This document shows, piece by piece, positions 51,846 through 60,943 of a stretch of DNA of 64,000 bases. Under the pieces are notes generated by a model. The model was given only the letters and a program-made list of their open reading frames with translations. It was not told the origin of the DNA and made no database searches. Every line of letters begins with the position of its first letter. Position 1 is the first letter of the stretch. A program made the translations under genes and the position numbers. Origin of the DNA: Alphaproteobacteria bacterium LSUCC0684 (lineage in GTDB: Bacteria > Pseudomonadota > Alphaproteobacteria > Puniceispirillales > UBA1172); assembly GCA_041228335.1 (NCBI GenBank), contig CP166130.1:62001-126000 (forward strand), written 5' to 3'.

Positions 51846-52303
51846 TGCACCACCACGGTATGACGCTCGGAAAACAGCGTGCCATCCTCGGCAATGGCGT
51901 CTATGAAAATCAACTTGTTGCCAGGTTCGAGTTCTATTGGTGCAACAAAATGATCATCATCCCGGCGTGGAATTATCACCTGATCGTCACGCGATGTTGT
52001 GGCGCTGCCGATACGAAGGGTTACATGTTGCGGAAATGCGGGCGAGGCGTCTTTGGCCATGAGGCTAAGCGTCACCATGTTTCGATTAACAATCAACCGG
52101 CTTTCCCAGCCCAATGCTTCCTGGGCCTTTCGCCTGGCGCCAAACTGCTGGCTGGCAATATAGGGGTTGGGAACGTCAAGCCCCGGGAAACTGCCTTGGG
52201 CGAAATAGGCCAGAGTCAGATTGGCTGAAATGACAACCCCGAAGGCTCCTGACATGATCAGAAAAAAATGCCAGCCGGAAAATTTTGCCTTCCCTTTATT
52301 CAT
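51842..52303 (-). CDS. ccoH: CcoH/FixH, cbb3 oxidase assembly protein
   Basis: The 153-residue protein has one N-terminal membrane helix (GWHFFLIMSGAFGVVISANLTLAYFAQ) and a periplasmic domain with SFPGLDVPNPYIASQQFG, characteristic of FixH/CcoH. It stabilises assembly intermediates of the cbb3 oxidase. Four-base overlaps with ccoG upstream and ccoI downstream place it firmly in the assembly operon. Confidence 0.92.
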   Translation of the reverse strand: MNKGKAKFSGWHFFLIMSGAFGVVISANLTLAYFAQGSFPGLDVPNPYIASQQFGARRKAQEALGWESRLIVNRNMVTLSLMAKDASPAFPQHVTLRIGSATTSRDDQVIIPRRDDDHFVAPIELEPGNKLIFIDAIAEDGTLFSERHTVVVQ

Positions 52304-53730
52304 CGCTTTTCTCCATTGAAGACACTTTTGACATGATATGTCCTGCCGCCATCTTTATCAGCGACCCAGAACGTTATGGGTGTGGTTGCAGTCAAGGCTG
52401 GCCGACTTTTTGGCTCTGCCAGGACATAAACACGTTGCAGATAGGTGCTGTCCGCCATCACGGTTACCGATGGTTGCAGCTTGTCGCCCAAAGACAGTTT
52501 CAGATCAGAAAATTCGCTGTCTATGCCAATGATAAACGACTTCACCTCCGGGGATTTGTTGCGAAGGCGCAGCTCGTAAATATTGCGGATCGTGCCATCG
52601 GCCAGCGTGACAAAGACCGGGTTGCGCACCGGTGCAACGCTGAATTCAAGATCAGACCGGATAAACAGCCCGTAGACAAGGGCAACACCGATGAGCGACC
52701 AGATCACGGTGTAGAGAATTGTCCGGGGACGGAAAATATGCCGCCAGGCCGGGCGGGGCTTTCCGCCGGCCCTTTCATTGGCTTCATCAGAAAGAGCCAT
52801 GTAGTCGATCAGGCCGCGGGGCCTGCCAAGGCGCCTCATGACATCATCGCAGGCATCAATGCAAAGTGCACAGGTGATGCACTGCAACTGCTGCCCGTCG
52901 CGAATATCGATCCCCATGGGGCAGACATTGAAACAGGCATTGCAGTCAATACAGTCGCCATGGGCCTCAGCGTCCATCCGGCGTTGATGCCTGGCGCGGG
53001 GTTCACCTCGCCAGGAGCGATACCCGATGGTTAGCGTATCTTCATCCATCATCGCCGCCTGAATGCGCGGCCAGGGGCACATATAGGTGCAGACCTGTTC
53101 ACGCATGAAACCACCAAAGACAAAAGTCGTGGCGGTGAGAACCCCGATGGAAGCCCAGGCAACAGGTGGCGCGGTTCCCGCCCAGAGCGATGCGGCCAGG
53201 CTAGGGGCATCGGCAAAATAGAACACCCAGGCGCCGCCGGTGAGCATGCCGATCAACAGCCATAGAGACCATTTGAAAAGGCGCTTGGCGATTTTGCCAG
53301 GATCCCATTTGCGGCTCCACAGGCGGATGCGGGCATTGCGGTCGCCATCAATCCAGCGTTCAACAAGAATGAACAGATCGGTCCAAACGGTCTGCGGGCA
53401 GGCATAGCCGCACCAGACCCGGCCCAATGCCGAGGTGAACAGGAAAAGCCCGATCCCGGCCATGATCAGGAGTCCGGCCACGAAGTAGAATTCATGCGGC
53501 CAGATTTCGATCCAGAACATGAAGAAGCGGCGACCAGCCAGATCCACCAGCACCGCCTGATCCGGCATATCCGGGCCGCGGTCAAACCTGATCCATGGTG
53601 TGAGGTAGTAAATCCCCAGCGTCACTCCCATGATCCACCATTTCAACGTGCGGAAGCGGCCTTTGACCCGGCGCGGGAAAACAGGTTCACGCGCCGCGTA
53701 TAATGAGGGAGTTGAAACTTTCTGCGCCAT
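52300..53730 (-). CDS. ccoG: CcoG/FixG, cbb3 oxidase accessory iron-sulfur protein
   Basis: The 476-residue membrane protein carries several helices and two 4Fe-4S clusters seen in CIDCNACFNVCPMGIDIR and QLQCITCALCIDACD (about residues 255-295), plus a C-terminal immunoglobulin-like domain. CcoG reduces Cu(II) before its use in the oxidase. The motif GYACPQTVWTDLF near residue 105 is typical. It starts 12 bases after ccoP. Confidence 0.95.
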   Translation of the reverse strand: MAQKVSTPSLYAAREPVFPRRVKGRFRTLKWWIMGVTLGIYYLTPWIRFDRGPDMPDQAVLVDLAGRRFFMFWIEIWPHEFYFVAGLLIMAGIGLFLFTSALGRVWCGYACPQTVWTDLFILVERWIDGDRNARIRLWSRKWDPGKIAKRLFKWSLWLLIGMLTGGAWVFYFADAPSLAASLWAGTAPPVAWASIGVLTATTFVFGGFMREQVCTYMCPWPRIQAAMMDEDTLTIGYRSWRGEPRARHQRRMDAEAHGDCIDCNACFNVCPMGIDIRDGQQLQCITCALCIDACDDVMRRLGRPRGLIDYMALSDEANERAGGKPRPAWRHIFRPRTILYTVIWSLIGVALVYGLFIRSDLEFSVAPVRNPVFVTLADGTIRNIYELRLRNKSPEVKSFIIGIDSEFSDLKLSLGDKLQPSVTVMADSTYLQRVYVLAEPKSRPALTATTPITFWVADKDGGRTYHVKSVFNGEKR

Positions 53731-53742
53731 GGCTGATGCGAT

Positions 53743-54618
53743 CTACTCCCCACCACCAAGTTGATGGATGTAATAGGTAACCTGACGTATCTGTGCTTCG
53801 GTGAGACGATCCTGCCAGGCCGGCATCATTCCCTTGCGGCCATTGGTGATGGTTTCGGCCACAGCTTGCTGGCTTCTGCCATAAAGCCAGATCCTGTCGG
53901 TGAGGTTTGGCGCGCCCAATTCACGGTTGCCCCTGCCTTCCGGGCCGTGGCAATCGGCACAGTTTTCAGCAAAGACCCTGCTGCCGCTATTGACCAGCGA
54001 TGGATTATGGGTGCTACCTGCAATAGAAAGGACATAATGCGTCACATCAGCGATTTCCGAGCGTTCAAGAATCTCGCCAAAGGCCGGCATTTCAGAAGCG
54101 CGGGTATCGTCGTCACCTTCCTGGCGAATGCCGTGACGGATCGTCAGGTGAATATCGCCAATGCTTCCGCCCCAAAGCCAATCGTCATCCAAGAGATTGG
54201 GGTAGCCTTTTGCCCCCGCCGCTCCAGCACCATGGCACTGGGCGCAAAACGTTTTGAAGACAGCCGCCCCTCCGGTTGCCGCGTAATGTGCCAGATCAGG
54301 CCTGGCGCCGATATCTTCAAGAGCGGTGGAGACAAGGGCCGTATCAAGCGGGGCATTGGCCTGTTTGAAAACATTGATGTCCTCTTCGAGCGAAGCGCGG
54401 GAATCATAGCCAATCAGCCCCTGGGTTGCCTGTTTCAGCAGGGGAAAGGCCGGATAGACCACCATATAGGCGAGCCCCCAGATGATGGTTGCGTAGAACG
54501 TCCATAGCCACCAGCGGGGAAGCGGGTTGTTGAATTCACGGATCCCGTCCCATGAATGGCCCGTTGTTTCGATTTCCTTTTCTTCATCGGGCGTTACCGT
54601 TTTTTTATCAGGGCTCAT
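53743..54618 (-). CDS. ccoP: cbb3-type cytochrome c oxidase subunit III (diheme)
   Basis: From the ATG at 54618 the protein has 291 residues. An N-terminal helix (WWLWTFYATIIWGLAYMVVY) anchors two cytochrome c domains, each with CxxCH: FCAQCHGAGAAG and NCADCHGPEGRG. It carries electrons to the CcoN catalytic subunit. The ATG has GGAGG six bases upstream and overlaps the ccoQ stop by four bases. A longer open frame to 54771 is not used. Confidence 0.95.
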   Translation of the reverse strand: MSPDKKTVTPDEEKEIETTGHSWDGIREFNNPLPRWWLWTFYATIIWGLAYMVVYPAFPLLKQATQGLIGYDSRASLEEDINVFKQANAPLDTALVSTALEDIGARPDLAHYAATGGAAVFKTFCAQCHGAGAAGAKGYPNLLDDDWLWGGSIGDIHLTIRHGIRQEGDDDTRASEMPAFGEILERSEIADVTHYVLSIAGSTHNPSLVNSGSRVFAENCADCHGPEGRGNRELGAPNLTDRIWLYGRSQQAVAETITNGRKGMMPAWQDRLTEAQIRQVTYYIHQLGGGE

Positions 54619-54809
54619 TTTCCGCCTCCATCCTTGCCGGAAGACATATCGGGTGCTTTTTCGTTGCGCAGGGGCAGGCGAGCTATTTCCGCATGAACCC
54701 TGGAACTGCCTGGCCGGAAGGTGAAGAGAACAACACCAAGGAATATCAGCACCATCAGCACCAGCCCCCAACTGTCAGCAAATGTACGAAGAAAATCATA
54801 TTGAGACAT
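54615..54809 (-). CDS. ccoQ: cbb3-type oxidase small subunit CcoQ
   Basis: The 64-residue protein has a single helix (SWGLVLMVLIFLGVVLFTFRPGS) followed by a short charged tail, as in CcoQ/FixQ. It helps stabilise the core complex. Position between ccoO and ccoP is exactly as expected, with a four-base overlap to ccoP and 12 bases after ccoO. Confidence 0.92.
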   Translation of the reverse strand: MSQYDFLRTFADSWGLVLMVLIFLGVVLFTFRPGSSRVHAEIARLPLRNEKAPDMSSGKDGGGK

Positions 54810-54821
54810 GGTTCCGCCCTC

Positions 54822-55547
54822 CTACCGGGTTTTATCCGGAGCAAAGGTCGAAAAATCGACCAGCGTGCCGAGCATCTGCAGATACGCCACCAGCGCGTCC
54901 ATTTCCGTGATGCGCGGATTGCCATCAAAATTGCGGATGGTCAGATTCTCATATCGCGATGCCAGCCCATCGGTATCCGCATCAGGGTCGAGCTGCGTGA
55001 TGAGGTCCGCTTCGGCATTGGCGATCATTTGATCCGTATATGGCACCCCGACAAGACGGTGGGTTTCCAGCAATGCCTGGACGTTGCTGTAATCAAGGTC
55101 ACGTTCCAGAAGGAAGGCGTATTTCGGCATGACACTTTCCGGCACCACCGATTGCGGGTCTTTCAGGTGGTCCACATGCCATTCATCGGAATACCGCCCC
55201 CCAACCCGCGCCAGATCCGGCCCGGTTCGCTTTGAGCCCCATTGGAATGGGTGATCATACATGGATTCCGCAGCCAGACTGTAATGGCCATACCGTTCAA
55301 CTTCGTCACGAAGCGGGCGGATCATCTGGCTGTGGCAGGTGTAGCATCCTTCACGGATATAGATGTCGCGACCGGCCAGTTCCAGCGGTGTATACGGGCG
55401 CATGCCCCTGACCTTTTCAATGGTGTTTTCAAGGTAGAAGAGCGGAACAATTTCGATGATGCCGCCGATAATCACTGCAAGAAAACTGAAGATCAGCAGC
55501 AGTGTTGCGTTTTTTTCCAGTATCTTGTGCCGGTCGATAAGTGCCAT
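54822..55547 (-). CDS. ccoO: cbb3-type cytochrome c oxidase subunit II (monoheme)
   Basis: The 241-residue membrane-anchored cytochrome c has one N-terminal helix ([20 protein letters not shown]) and a CxxCH heme site in [14 protein letters not shown], with a downstream methionine ligand (VMPKYAFL). It hands electrons between CcoP and CcoN. It starts one base after the ccoN stop, so translation is coupled. Confidence 0.95.
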   Translation of the reverse strand: MALIDRHKILEKNATLLLIFSFLAVIIGGIIEIVPLFYLENTIEKVRGMRPYTPLELAGRDIYIREGCYTCHSQMIRPLRDEVERYGHYSLAAESMYDHPFQWGSKRTGPDLARVGGRYSDEWHVDHLKDPQSVVPESVMPKYAFLLERDLDYSNVQALLETHRLVGVPYTDQMIANAEADLITQLDPDADTDGLASRYENLTIRNFDGNPRITEMDALVAYLQMLGTLVDFSTFAPDKTR

Positions 55548-55548
55548 C

Positions 55549-57147
55549 TTACTGCTCCTGAACGGTTGCTGGTTGAAGGGCGCCGGCCCTGGTTTTGCCG
55601 AGGCTTATGGTCTTCCAGAGGTTGACCACCATGATGCCCGCGCCCGCCAGATAGAGTATCCCGCCGAGACCGCGCACCAGATACATCGGGAATTTCGCGC
55701 TCACCGTATCGGCGAAGGAATTGACGAGAAAGCCCTGGGCATCCACTTCACGCCACATCAGCCCTTCCATGATGCCGGTCACCCACATCGAGGCGGCATA
55801 GAGAACAATGCCGATGGTGGCGAGCCAGAAATGCCAGCTGACGAGACGAAGTGAGTAAAGGCCTTCTTTCTGCCACAGGCGCGGCACCAGGAAATACAGC
55901 GCTGCAAAGGAAATCATCCCGTTCCAGCCCAATGCCCCCGAATGCACATGGCCGATTGTCCAGTCGGTGTAATGGCTGAGGGCGTTGACGGATTTGATGG
56001 ACATCACCGGGCCTTCAAAAGTCGACATGCCATAGAAGCCGATGGATAGCACCATCATGCGCAGGACCGGATCCGTCCGCAATTTGTCCCAGGCTCCGGA
56101 AAGAGTCATCAGGCCGTTGATCATCCCGCCCCAGGATGGCATCCACAGCATGATGGAAAACACCATGCCCAAGGTTTGCGCCCAGTCCGGCAGGGCCGTG
56201 TAATGAAGATGATGCGGGCCTGCCCAGATATAGAGAAAGATCAATGCCCAGAAATGAATGATCGACAGTTTGTAACTATAGACCGGACGTTCGGCCTGTT
56301 TGGGAACGAAATAATACATCATGCCGAGAAAGCCGGCCGTCAGGAAAAACCCGACCGCGTTATGCCCGTACCACCATTGTGTAAGTGCATCCTGAACGCC
56401 GGCAAAAAGCTGCACGGATTTTGAACCAAAAAGCGAAACCGGCAGCGACAGGTTATTGACCAGATGCAGCATCGCCACGGTGATGATGAAACTGAGATAG
56501 AACCAGTTGGCGACATAGATATGTGGCTCACGGCGTTTCAGGATGGTGCCAAAAAACACCGCCAGATAGGCAACCCATACAATCGTGAGCCAAATATCGG
56601 TATACCATTCCGGCTCGGCGTATTCTTTGGACTGGGTCGCGCCAAGCAGATAGCCGGTCGCGGCCATCAGAATGAAGATCTGATATCCCCAGAAGACGAA
56701 CCAGGCCAGATTGCCGCCCCAGAGTCGTGCAGCAGATGTGCGCTGCACCACATAGAACGACGTCATGATCAGCGCATTGCCGCCAAAGGCGAAGATCACC
56801 GCCGAGGTATGCAGTGGCCTGAGGCGGCCGAAGGTCGTATAGGGAAGATTGAGATTCAATTCGGGAAATGCAAGCTGAAAGGCGATATAGACACCTGCCG
56901 TGAACCCCACGATTCCCCAGAAAGTTGTGGCGATCGCACCGGCGCGGACAACATCATCCATATATTGTGCCGGGTCCGGCGCAACGTGTTCAGTCCCTGA
57001 AAAGATTTCTTTCAAAAGCCAGATTGCCGCCGCCCCAAACAAGATCGCCATGGCCACCTGATAGGGCAGATCTTCGGCCATTATCACGCCCGAGCCCAGC
57101 ACCGCGACAGCAAATACCAACAGCAGATAAAAGATGTTTTTGCCCAT
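55549..57147 (-). CDS. ccoN: cbb3-type cytochrome c oxidase subunit I (catalytic)
   Basis: The roughly 532-residue subunit has about 12-14 helices and the low-spin heme and heme-copper histidines of the cbb3 class ([19 protein letters not shown], then [18 protein letters not shown] and [16 protein letters not shown]). It reduces oxygen to water with high oxygen affinity. The start at 57147 (MGKNIFYLL) follows a GGGGA sequence; a longer frame to 57192 is less likely. A perfect FNR box lies about 95 bases upstream of its start, so its transcription is likely induced by low oxygen. Confidence 0.96.
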   Translation of the reverse strand: MGKNIFYLLLVFAVAVLGSGVIMAEDLPYQVAMAILFGAAAIWLLKEIFSGTEHVAPDPAQYMDDVVRAGAIATTFWGIVGFTAGVYIAFQLAFPELNLNLPYTTFGRLRPLHTSAVIFAFGGNALIMTSFYVVQRTSAARLWGGNLAWFVFWGYQIFILMAATGYLLGATQSKEYAEPEWYTDIWLTIVWVAYLAVFFGTILKRREPHIYVANWFYLSFIITVAMLHLVNNLSLPVSLFGSKSVQLFAGVQDALTQWWYGHNAVGFFLTAGFLGMMYYFVPKQAERPVYSYKLSIIHFWALIFLYIWAGPHHLHYTALPDWAQTLGMVFSIMLWMPSWGGMINGLMTLSGAWDKLRTDPVLRMMVLSIGFYGMSTFEGPVMSIKSVNALSHYTDWTIGHVHSGALGWNGMISFAALYFLVPRLWQKEGLYSLRLVSWHFWLATIGIVLYAASMWVTGIMEGLMWREVDAQGFLVNSFADTVSAKFPMYLVRGLGGILYLAGAGIMVVNLWKTISLGKTRAGALQPATVQEQ

Positions 57148-57241
57148 TTGCCTTTCCCCCTGTTCAGCGCCGGGGTGCAGCGATGAGGCCACACATCTGC
57201 CCGGTCGGAACTCATTATGGGAAAATGGGCTGTCTTAAACC

Positions 57242-57255
57242 TTGATATGAATCAA
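57242..57255. promoter_or_regulatory. FNR box upstream of ccoN
   Basis: TTGAT-ATGA-ATCAA is a perfect palindromic FNR/FixK-type site in the spacer between ccoN and the end of the FNR-type regulator gene. It is positioned to activate ccoNOQP when oxygen is low. Confidence 0.85.
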
Positions 57256-57290
57256 TTTTTCACGGGGGAGGCGGATAATGTTTTCGGGAG

Positions 57291-58046
57291 CTAGGGCAGC
57301 ACACTGCCGCTGTAATCATCCCCGGCTTCGACAATAAGGCGGCGGAAATCCGGTATCGTGATATGCCGTTGCCCCTGGATCCTGATCACGCCTTCCTTGC
57401 GCAGGGCACTGAATTGCCGGCTGACGGTTTCAATCGTGAGGCCAAGGTAATCCGCAAGGGTTTCACGGGTCAGCGGCAGGGTGAAGCTCAGCGACTCATG
57501 GGCGTGGCTGCCGGAAAGAGACTTGTTTTTCATGGCTATCAAGAAGAGCAGGGTCGCAATCTTCTCCCGCGCGGATTTCCGGCCAAGCAGAAGCATCCAC
57601 TCTCTTGCGGCATCCAGCTCATCCATGGTCATTTCCAGAAGCCGCGGGCCAAGCGCGGGGGAGGCGGCCAGAAGTTTTTCAAAAGCGTTGATCTCAAACC
57701 GGCACATGGTGACTTCTGAAGATGCGGTAATGTCATATTGCGCAACACGCGCGCCGGGGCGGCCGATAAAATCACTGGGCAGCAATATCCCCATGATCTG
57801 ACGACGGCCATCCTCGAGGCCTTGCGAAATCGACGCAACGCCGGAAACCAGTGTTCCCACATGGCTGACAGGTGCGCCGGTATAGGTGATCATCTCTCCC
57901 TTGGCGTAGGTGCGATATGTTTTCATGCCGTCAAGAACGGCCAATTCATCAGCCGCGCAACGCGAGCAGATTGCCTGACGCTGGATGGGGCACGCGCCGC
58001 AGTCTTTTACCACGGCCATATTCCAGGATGATTCTGCCGGTTTCAT
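57291..58046 (-). CDS. fnrL: FNR-family oxygen-responsive transcriptional regulator
   Basis: The 251-residue regulator has an N-terminal cysteine set (Cys16, Cys19, Cys27, Cys30) and Cys115 in EVTMCRFEI, fitting an FNR-type 4Fe-4S oxygen sensor rather than FixK. A cyclic-nucleotide-like beta barrel follows, then a helix-turn-helix LTRETLADYLGLTIETVSRQ, with E and SR at the DNA-reading positions that recognise TTGAT half-sites. It is divergent from hemN, with an FNR box between them. It should control ccoNOQP, hemN and the divergent uspA unit. Confidence 0.93.
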   Translation of the reverse strand: MKPAESSWNMAVVKDCGACPIQRQAICSRCAADELAVLDGMKTYRTYAKGEMITYTGAPVSHVGTLVSGVASISQGLEDGRRQIMGILLPSDFIGRPGARVAQYDITASSEVTMCRFEINAFEKLLAASPALGPRLLEMTMDELDAAREWMLLLGRKSAREKIATLLFLIAMKNKSLSGSHAHESLSFTLPLTRETLADYLGLTIETVSRQFSALRKEGVIRIQGQRHITIPDFRRLIVEAGDDYSGSVLP

Positions 58047-58061
58047 TTTATGTCGACAAGT

Positions 58062-58075
58062 TTGACTTCGATCAA
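58062..58075. promoter_or_regulatory. FNR box between fnrL and hemN
   Basis: TTGAC-TTCG-ATCAA differs from the perfect site at one base in the left half. It lies in the 62-base divergent spacer and may control both hemN and the regulator's own gene. Confidence 0.7.
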
Positions 58076-58108
58076 GGTTTTCATTGAACGCACTTTTATT
58101 CTACCAGC

Positions 58109-59476
58109 ATGAATTATGTTTCGCAAATTGCTAAAAGCCGCGCTCTTGAAAAAAGAGTTCCGCGCTATACCAGTTACCCGCCGGCAAACCACTTCAACGG
58201 ATCGGTGAATGCTGATTGCATGGCGGGTTGGCTGGCGGCCACCCCCGCCGCTAGCCGCATTTCTCTTTACGTGCATATACCTTTCTGCCGGAATCTTTGC
58301 TGGTTCTGTGCCTGCCGCACGCAAGGCATCAGACGCCGCGTTGATGCGCTTCACCATTATGTCGATGGCCTCAAGGTTGAAATCGATAGGGTTGCGGGCT
58401 TGCTTGACCCATCCATTATGGTGAAAAGCCTGCATCTTGGCGGCGGCACGCCAACCCTGTTACCCCCGCCATTGATGATTGAGTTGCTGGAATATCTCAA
58501 AACCCGGTTTCGGTTCGTCCAGGATTATGATCTCGCGGTGGAAATAGATCCGACCGAGATTGATCAGGATCGGATGGATGTCCTGATTGACGCCGGATTA
58601 TCCCGTGCCAGTGTCGGCGTCCAGGATTTCAACCCTCTCATCCAGAAGGCCATCGGTCGGCCGCAGAGTTTCGAGCAGACGAAAGACTGTTTTGACATGC
58701 TTCGAAAAGGCCAGGTGAAAAGCATCAATATAGATCTGCTTTATGGTCTGCCGAATCAGACGCCTGCCGGTTTCCGCAATACACTTGAAAAAGTGCTCGC
58801 GCTGAACCCTGATCGGGTGGCCATGTTCGGTTATGCCCATGTTCCATGGATGGCCCGCCGCCAGAAACTGATTGATGCCGCTACCCTGCCTTGCGGGGAT
58901 GCCCGGTATCTTTTGCTCGAAACAGGTCGTCAATTATTTGCCAATCATGGGTATGAGCCGGTTGGTATTGATCATTTCGCCAACCCCCAAGACCAGCTGG
59001 TCAAGGCGTCAAGGCAAGGTCAGCTTCGCCGCAATTTTCAGGGTTATACCGATGACCAGTCAAGATATCTGATCGGTCTTGGCGCCTCGGCAATTTCAAG
59101 CCTGCCGCAAGGATATGCCCAGAATACCAGCGGCACCCAGGCCTATCTCGAAATGATCAGAGACGGTGCCCTTGCCACAAGCCGCGGCCACAGGTTCAGC
59201 GACGAAGATCAGCTGCGTGGCTATGTGATCGAGCAACTGATGTGCCGTTTCCGCATCTCACTTGATGAAATCAGGCAGAGGTTTGGCACCCTGGCAGAAC
59301 TGCTCTCTTGCGATATCACCCGGAATGCCCGCAAGATCGGTCTTGTTCGCGTTGATGATGGCGACGGCAGGGAGGTCTATGAAATCGCAGAAGAGCCACA
59401 TTTGACCGCAAGACTGGTCGCCCAATATTTTGATCAGTATGTCGCCCCTGAAAAATCGCACGGCCTGGCGGTCTGA
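58109..59476 (+). CDS. hemN: oxygen-independent coproporphyrinogen III oxidase
   Basis: The 455-residue radical SAM enzyme converts coproporphyrinogen III to protoporphyrinogen IX without oxygen, so heme can still be made for the cbb3 oxidase under low oxygen. The cluster motif C-x3-C-x2-C lies at Cys60, Cys64, Cys67 (with Cys69) in HIPFCRNLCWFCACRTQG. The N-terminal VPRYTSYPPANHF and the LGGGTPTLLPP segment are those of true HemN rather than HemW. Its end overlaps the convergent small gene by 43 bases. Confidence 0.95.
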   Translation: MNYVSQIAKSRALEKRVPRYTSYPPANHFNGSVNADCMAGWLAATPAASRISLYVHIPFCRNLCWFCACRTQGIRRRVDALHHYVDGLKVEIDRVAGLLDPSIMVKSLHLGGGTPTLLPPPLMIELLEYLKTRFRFVQDYDLAVEIDPTEIDQDRMDVLIDAGLSRASVGVQDFNPLIQKAIGRPQSFEQTKDCFDMLRKGQVKSINIDLLYGLPNQTPAGFRNTLEKVLALNPDRVAMFGYAHVPWMARRQKLIDAATLPCGDARYLLLETGRQLFANHGYEPVGIDHFANPQDQLVKASRQGQLRRNFQGYTDDQSRYLIGLGASAISSLPQGYAQNTSGTQAYLEMIRDGALATSRGHRFSDEDQLRGYVIEQLMCRFRISLDEIRQRFGTLAELLSCDITRNARKIGLVRVDDGDGREVYEIAEEPHLTARLVAQYFDQYVAPEKSHGLAV

Positions 59477-59709
59477 AGAAGCCAGTTGCGCACAAGGTTA
59501 GCATTGTAAAGGCACAGATCAGGATGATGTATCCGCAGTACGATCATGGCCGAACGCGCCGCTTGATGAGGGTGGATACCCCGCGCCAGCAGATTCCGGA
59601 ATGCGGCCGCAACCGGGCTGTTCACATGTTGAGCGACATGGTTGGGCGAATTCGGTGCAAGACGGCAATCCGTACAAATCTGCTCAGCGCGAAATCTGAA
59701 ACAGGGCAT
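59434..59709 (-). CDS. small conserved-looking protein of unknown function (91 residues)
   Basis: I do not recognise this family. The 91-residue soluble protein has a CxxC pair (QICTDCRLAP, Cys12 and Cys15), a helix-rich middle with FRNLLARGIHPHQAARSAMIV and an HHPD motif. The case that it is a gene rests on its start: the ATG shares one base with the stop of an upstream 52-residue membrane peptide gene (TGATG), and that unit lies next to a perfect FNR box. Its 3' end overlaps the hemN end. A chance open frame remains possible. Confidence 0.5.
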   Translation of the reverse strand: MPCFRFRAEQICTDCRLAPNSPNHVAQHVNSPVAAAFRNLLARGIHPHQAARSAMIVLRIHHPDLCLYNANLVRNWLLQTARPCDFSGATY

Positions 59710-59867
59710 CAGGCATCAGCCCTGTTTTCAGATGACAGGCTGGATTCCGATACCCCCGCCGGCTCCTGCCTGCTGCGCGCATACGAAATCTGCAGGTACA
59801 TAAACACCAGCATGAAAATGAAAAACGCGGCAAGCACCATCGCAAGATACGTGAATTGTGTAACCAT
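59709..59867 (-). CDS. 52-residue single-helix membrane peptide, unknown function
   Basis: I do not recognise this peptide. It starts at an ATG with GGAG seven bases upstream, has one strong membrane helix (YLAMVLAAFFIFMLVFMYLQI) and a short polar tail. The size and layout resemble small oxidase-associated subunits, but no sequence similarity is claimed. The start is 63 bases from a perfect FNR box, and its stop is coupled to the 91-residue gene. Its neighbours are hemN, the FNR regulator and a universal stress protein gene, so it is probably made under low oxygen. Confidence 0.6.
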   Translation of the reverse strand: MVTQFTYLAMVLAAFFIFMLVFMYLQISYARSRQEPAGVSESSLSSENRADA

Positions 59868-59930
59868 TACTGATCTCCCATAAAAGCAATCAAGACTCCC
59901 TCAAGTTAAAGTCGGTCTCTCGCCCTCTCT

Positions 59931-59944
59931 TTGATCGAGATCAA
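59931..59944. promoter_or_regulatory. FNR box between the small membrane peptide gene and uspA
   Basis: TTGAT-CGAG-ATCAA is a perfect palindromic FNR site. It is about equally far from the uspA start (61 bases) and the divergent peptide start (63 bases), so it may serve both genes. Confidence 0.85.
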
Positions 59945-60005
59945 TTTTTGCCGGTAAAATTTATGATTTTCTGGTGTTGCAACCTACAACACATGGAGCA
60001 TTGCA

Positions 60006-60779
60006 ATGAAAATCGCTGTATTGATATCTGCGGCTCGCGCCTTTCCAGCTGGCCAGATAATCCAGGCCATCAATCTGGCCAAGGAGATTGATACATCAAT
60101 TACGGGAATCATCACCAGTGAACAGGGTCTTGACTATTACCCCATGGGTGAAGGTGGCATGATTGACGTGGTGCAAGAACGTATCGAAACTGCTGAAAAT
60201 CAGATCAGGGAATGCGAGGAGGAATTCAGGTCACTGTGCGAGGCCCATGGCATTGCCCAGGAGTGGTACGGGAAGCACGGTTTCATCCGGCATGAATGGC
60301 CAGCTCTGTCCCCATATTTTGATCTGGTGGTCGCAACGCCACCTTTTTCTGCCCCCGAATTGGCAAACACGGGTATTTCGGCCGCCATCCAGATTGCCGG
60401 TGCAACGAAGATCGGCGGATTTCACCGGCGCTGCGTGATCGCGTGGGATGGCTCCATGGCAGCAGGCCGGGCAGTGCGCGCCGCTCTGCCGCTTCTGCCT
60501 CGTTTTGATGAGGTTGATGTCATCACCATTGATGCCAAAAGCCGCTCGCTGCCAACCGATATAGGCAGTTATCTTGCGGCACATGGTATCGAAGCCAGTA
60601 TAGCAAGCGAAGTCAGCGGCGATGCAACAGTCGCCGAGCTGATCATGGAGCAGGCGAGGCATGCCGATCTTCTGGTGATGGGCGCCTATGGCAGTTCAAT
60701 GATGATCGAAAAGATCTTTGGTGGTGTCACGGAAACCGTGTTAAGCGAGTGCACAACACCTGTTCTTTTTGCACATTAA
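60006..60779 (+). CDS. universal stress protein (UspA family)
   Basis: The 257-residue protein has one typical C-terminal Usp domain with the ATP-binding G-2x-G-9x-G pattern (MGAYGSSMMIEKIFGG) and a degenerate N-terminal Usp-like half beginning MKIAVLISAARAFPAG. Proteins of this kind help cells survive energy or oxygen limitation. Control by the FNR box 61 bases upstream is likely. The 164-base gap that follows, to the end of the convergent dioxygenase gene, shows nothing recognisable. Confidence 0.88.
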   Translation: MKIAVLISAARAFPAGQIIQAINLAKEIDTSITGIITSEQGLDYYPMGEGGMIDVVQERIETAENQIRECEEEFRSLCEAHGIAQEWYGKHGFIRHEWPALSPYFDLVVATPPFSAPELANTGISAAIQIAGATKIGGFHRRCVIAWDGSMAAGRAVRAALPLLPRFDEVDVITIDAKSRSLPTDIGSYLAAHGIEASIASEVSGDATVAELIMEQARHADLLVMGAYGSSMMIEKIFGGVTETVLSECTTPVLFAH

Positions 60780-60943
60780 AGCCGGCAAGGATGGGTATTC
60801 TGTCTCGGAACCCGTTCATCCATCCGGTGTGTATATAATCTGGTGGTTACAGAAACCCTTCGGCATGGCAGGACGTATTGCCCAAGATAGAAATAGATTG
60901 TTATTGGGGGTTTCCCTTCAATCTGGCATCATCTGTTCAGATA

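Noticed and set aside
53761-54507. A 248-residue plus-strand frame opposite ccoP
   Set aside because: It is antisense to a clear diheme cytochrome gene and shows no domain.
59524-59883. A 119-residue plus-strand frame after hemN
   Set aside because: It lacks a good ribosome site and is antisense to the coupled two-gene unit, which has better start, spacing and regulatory evidence.
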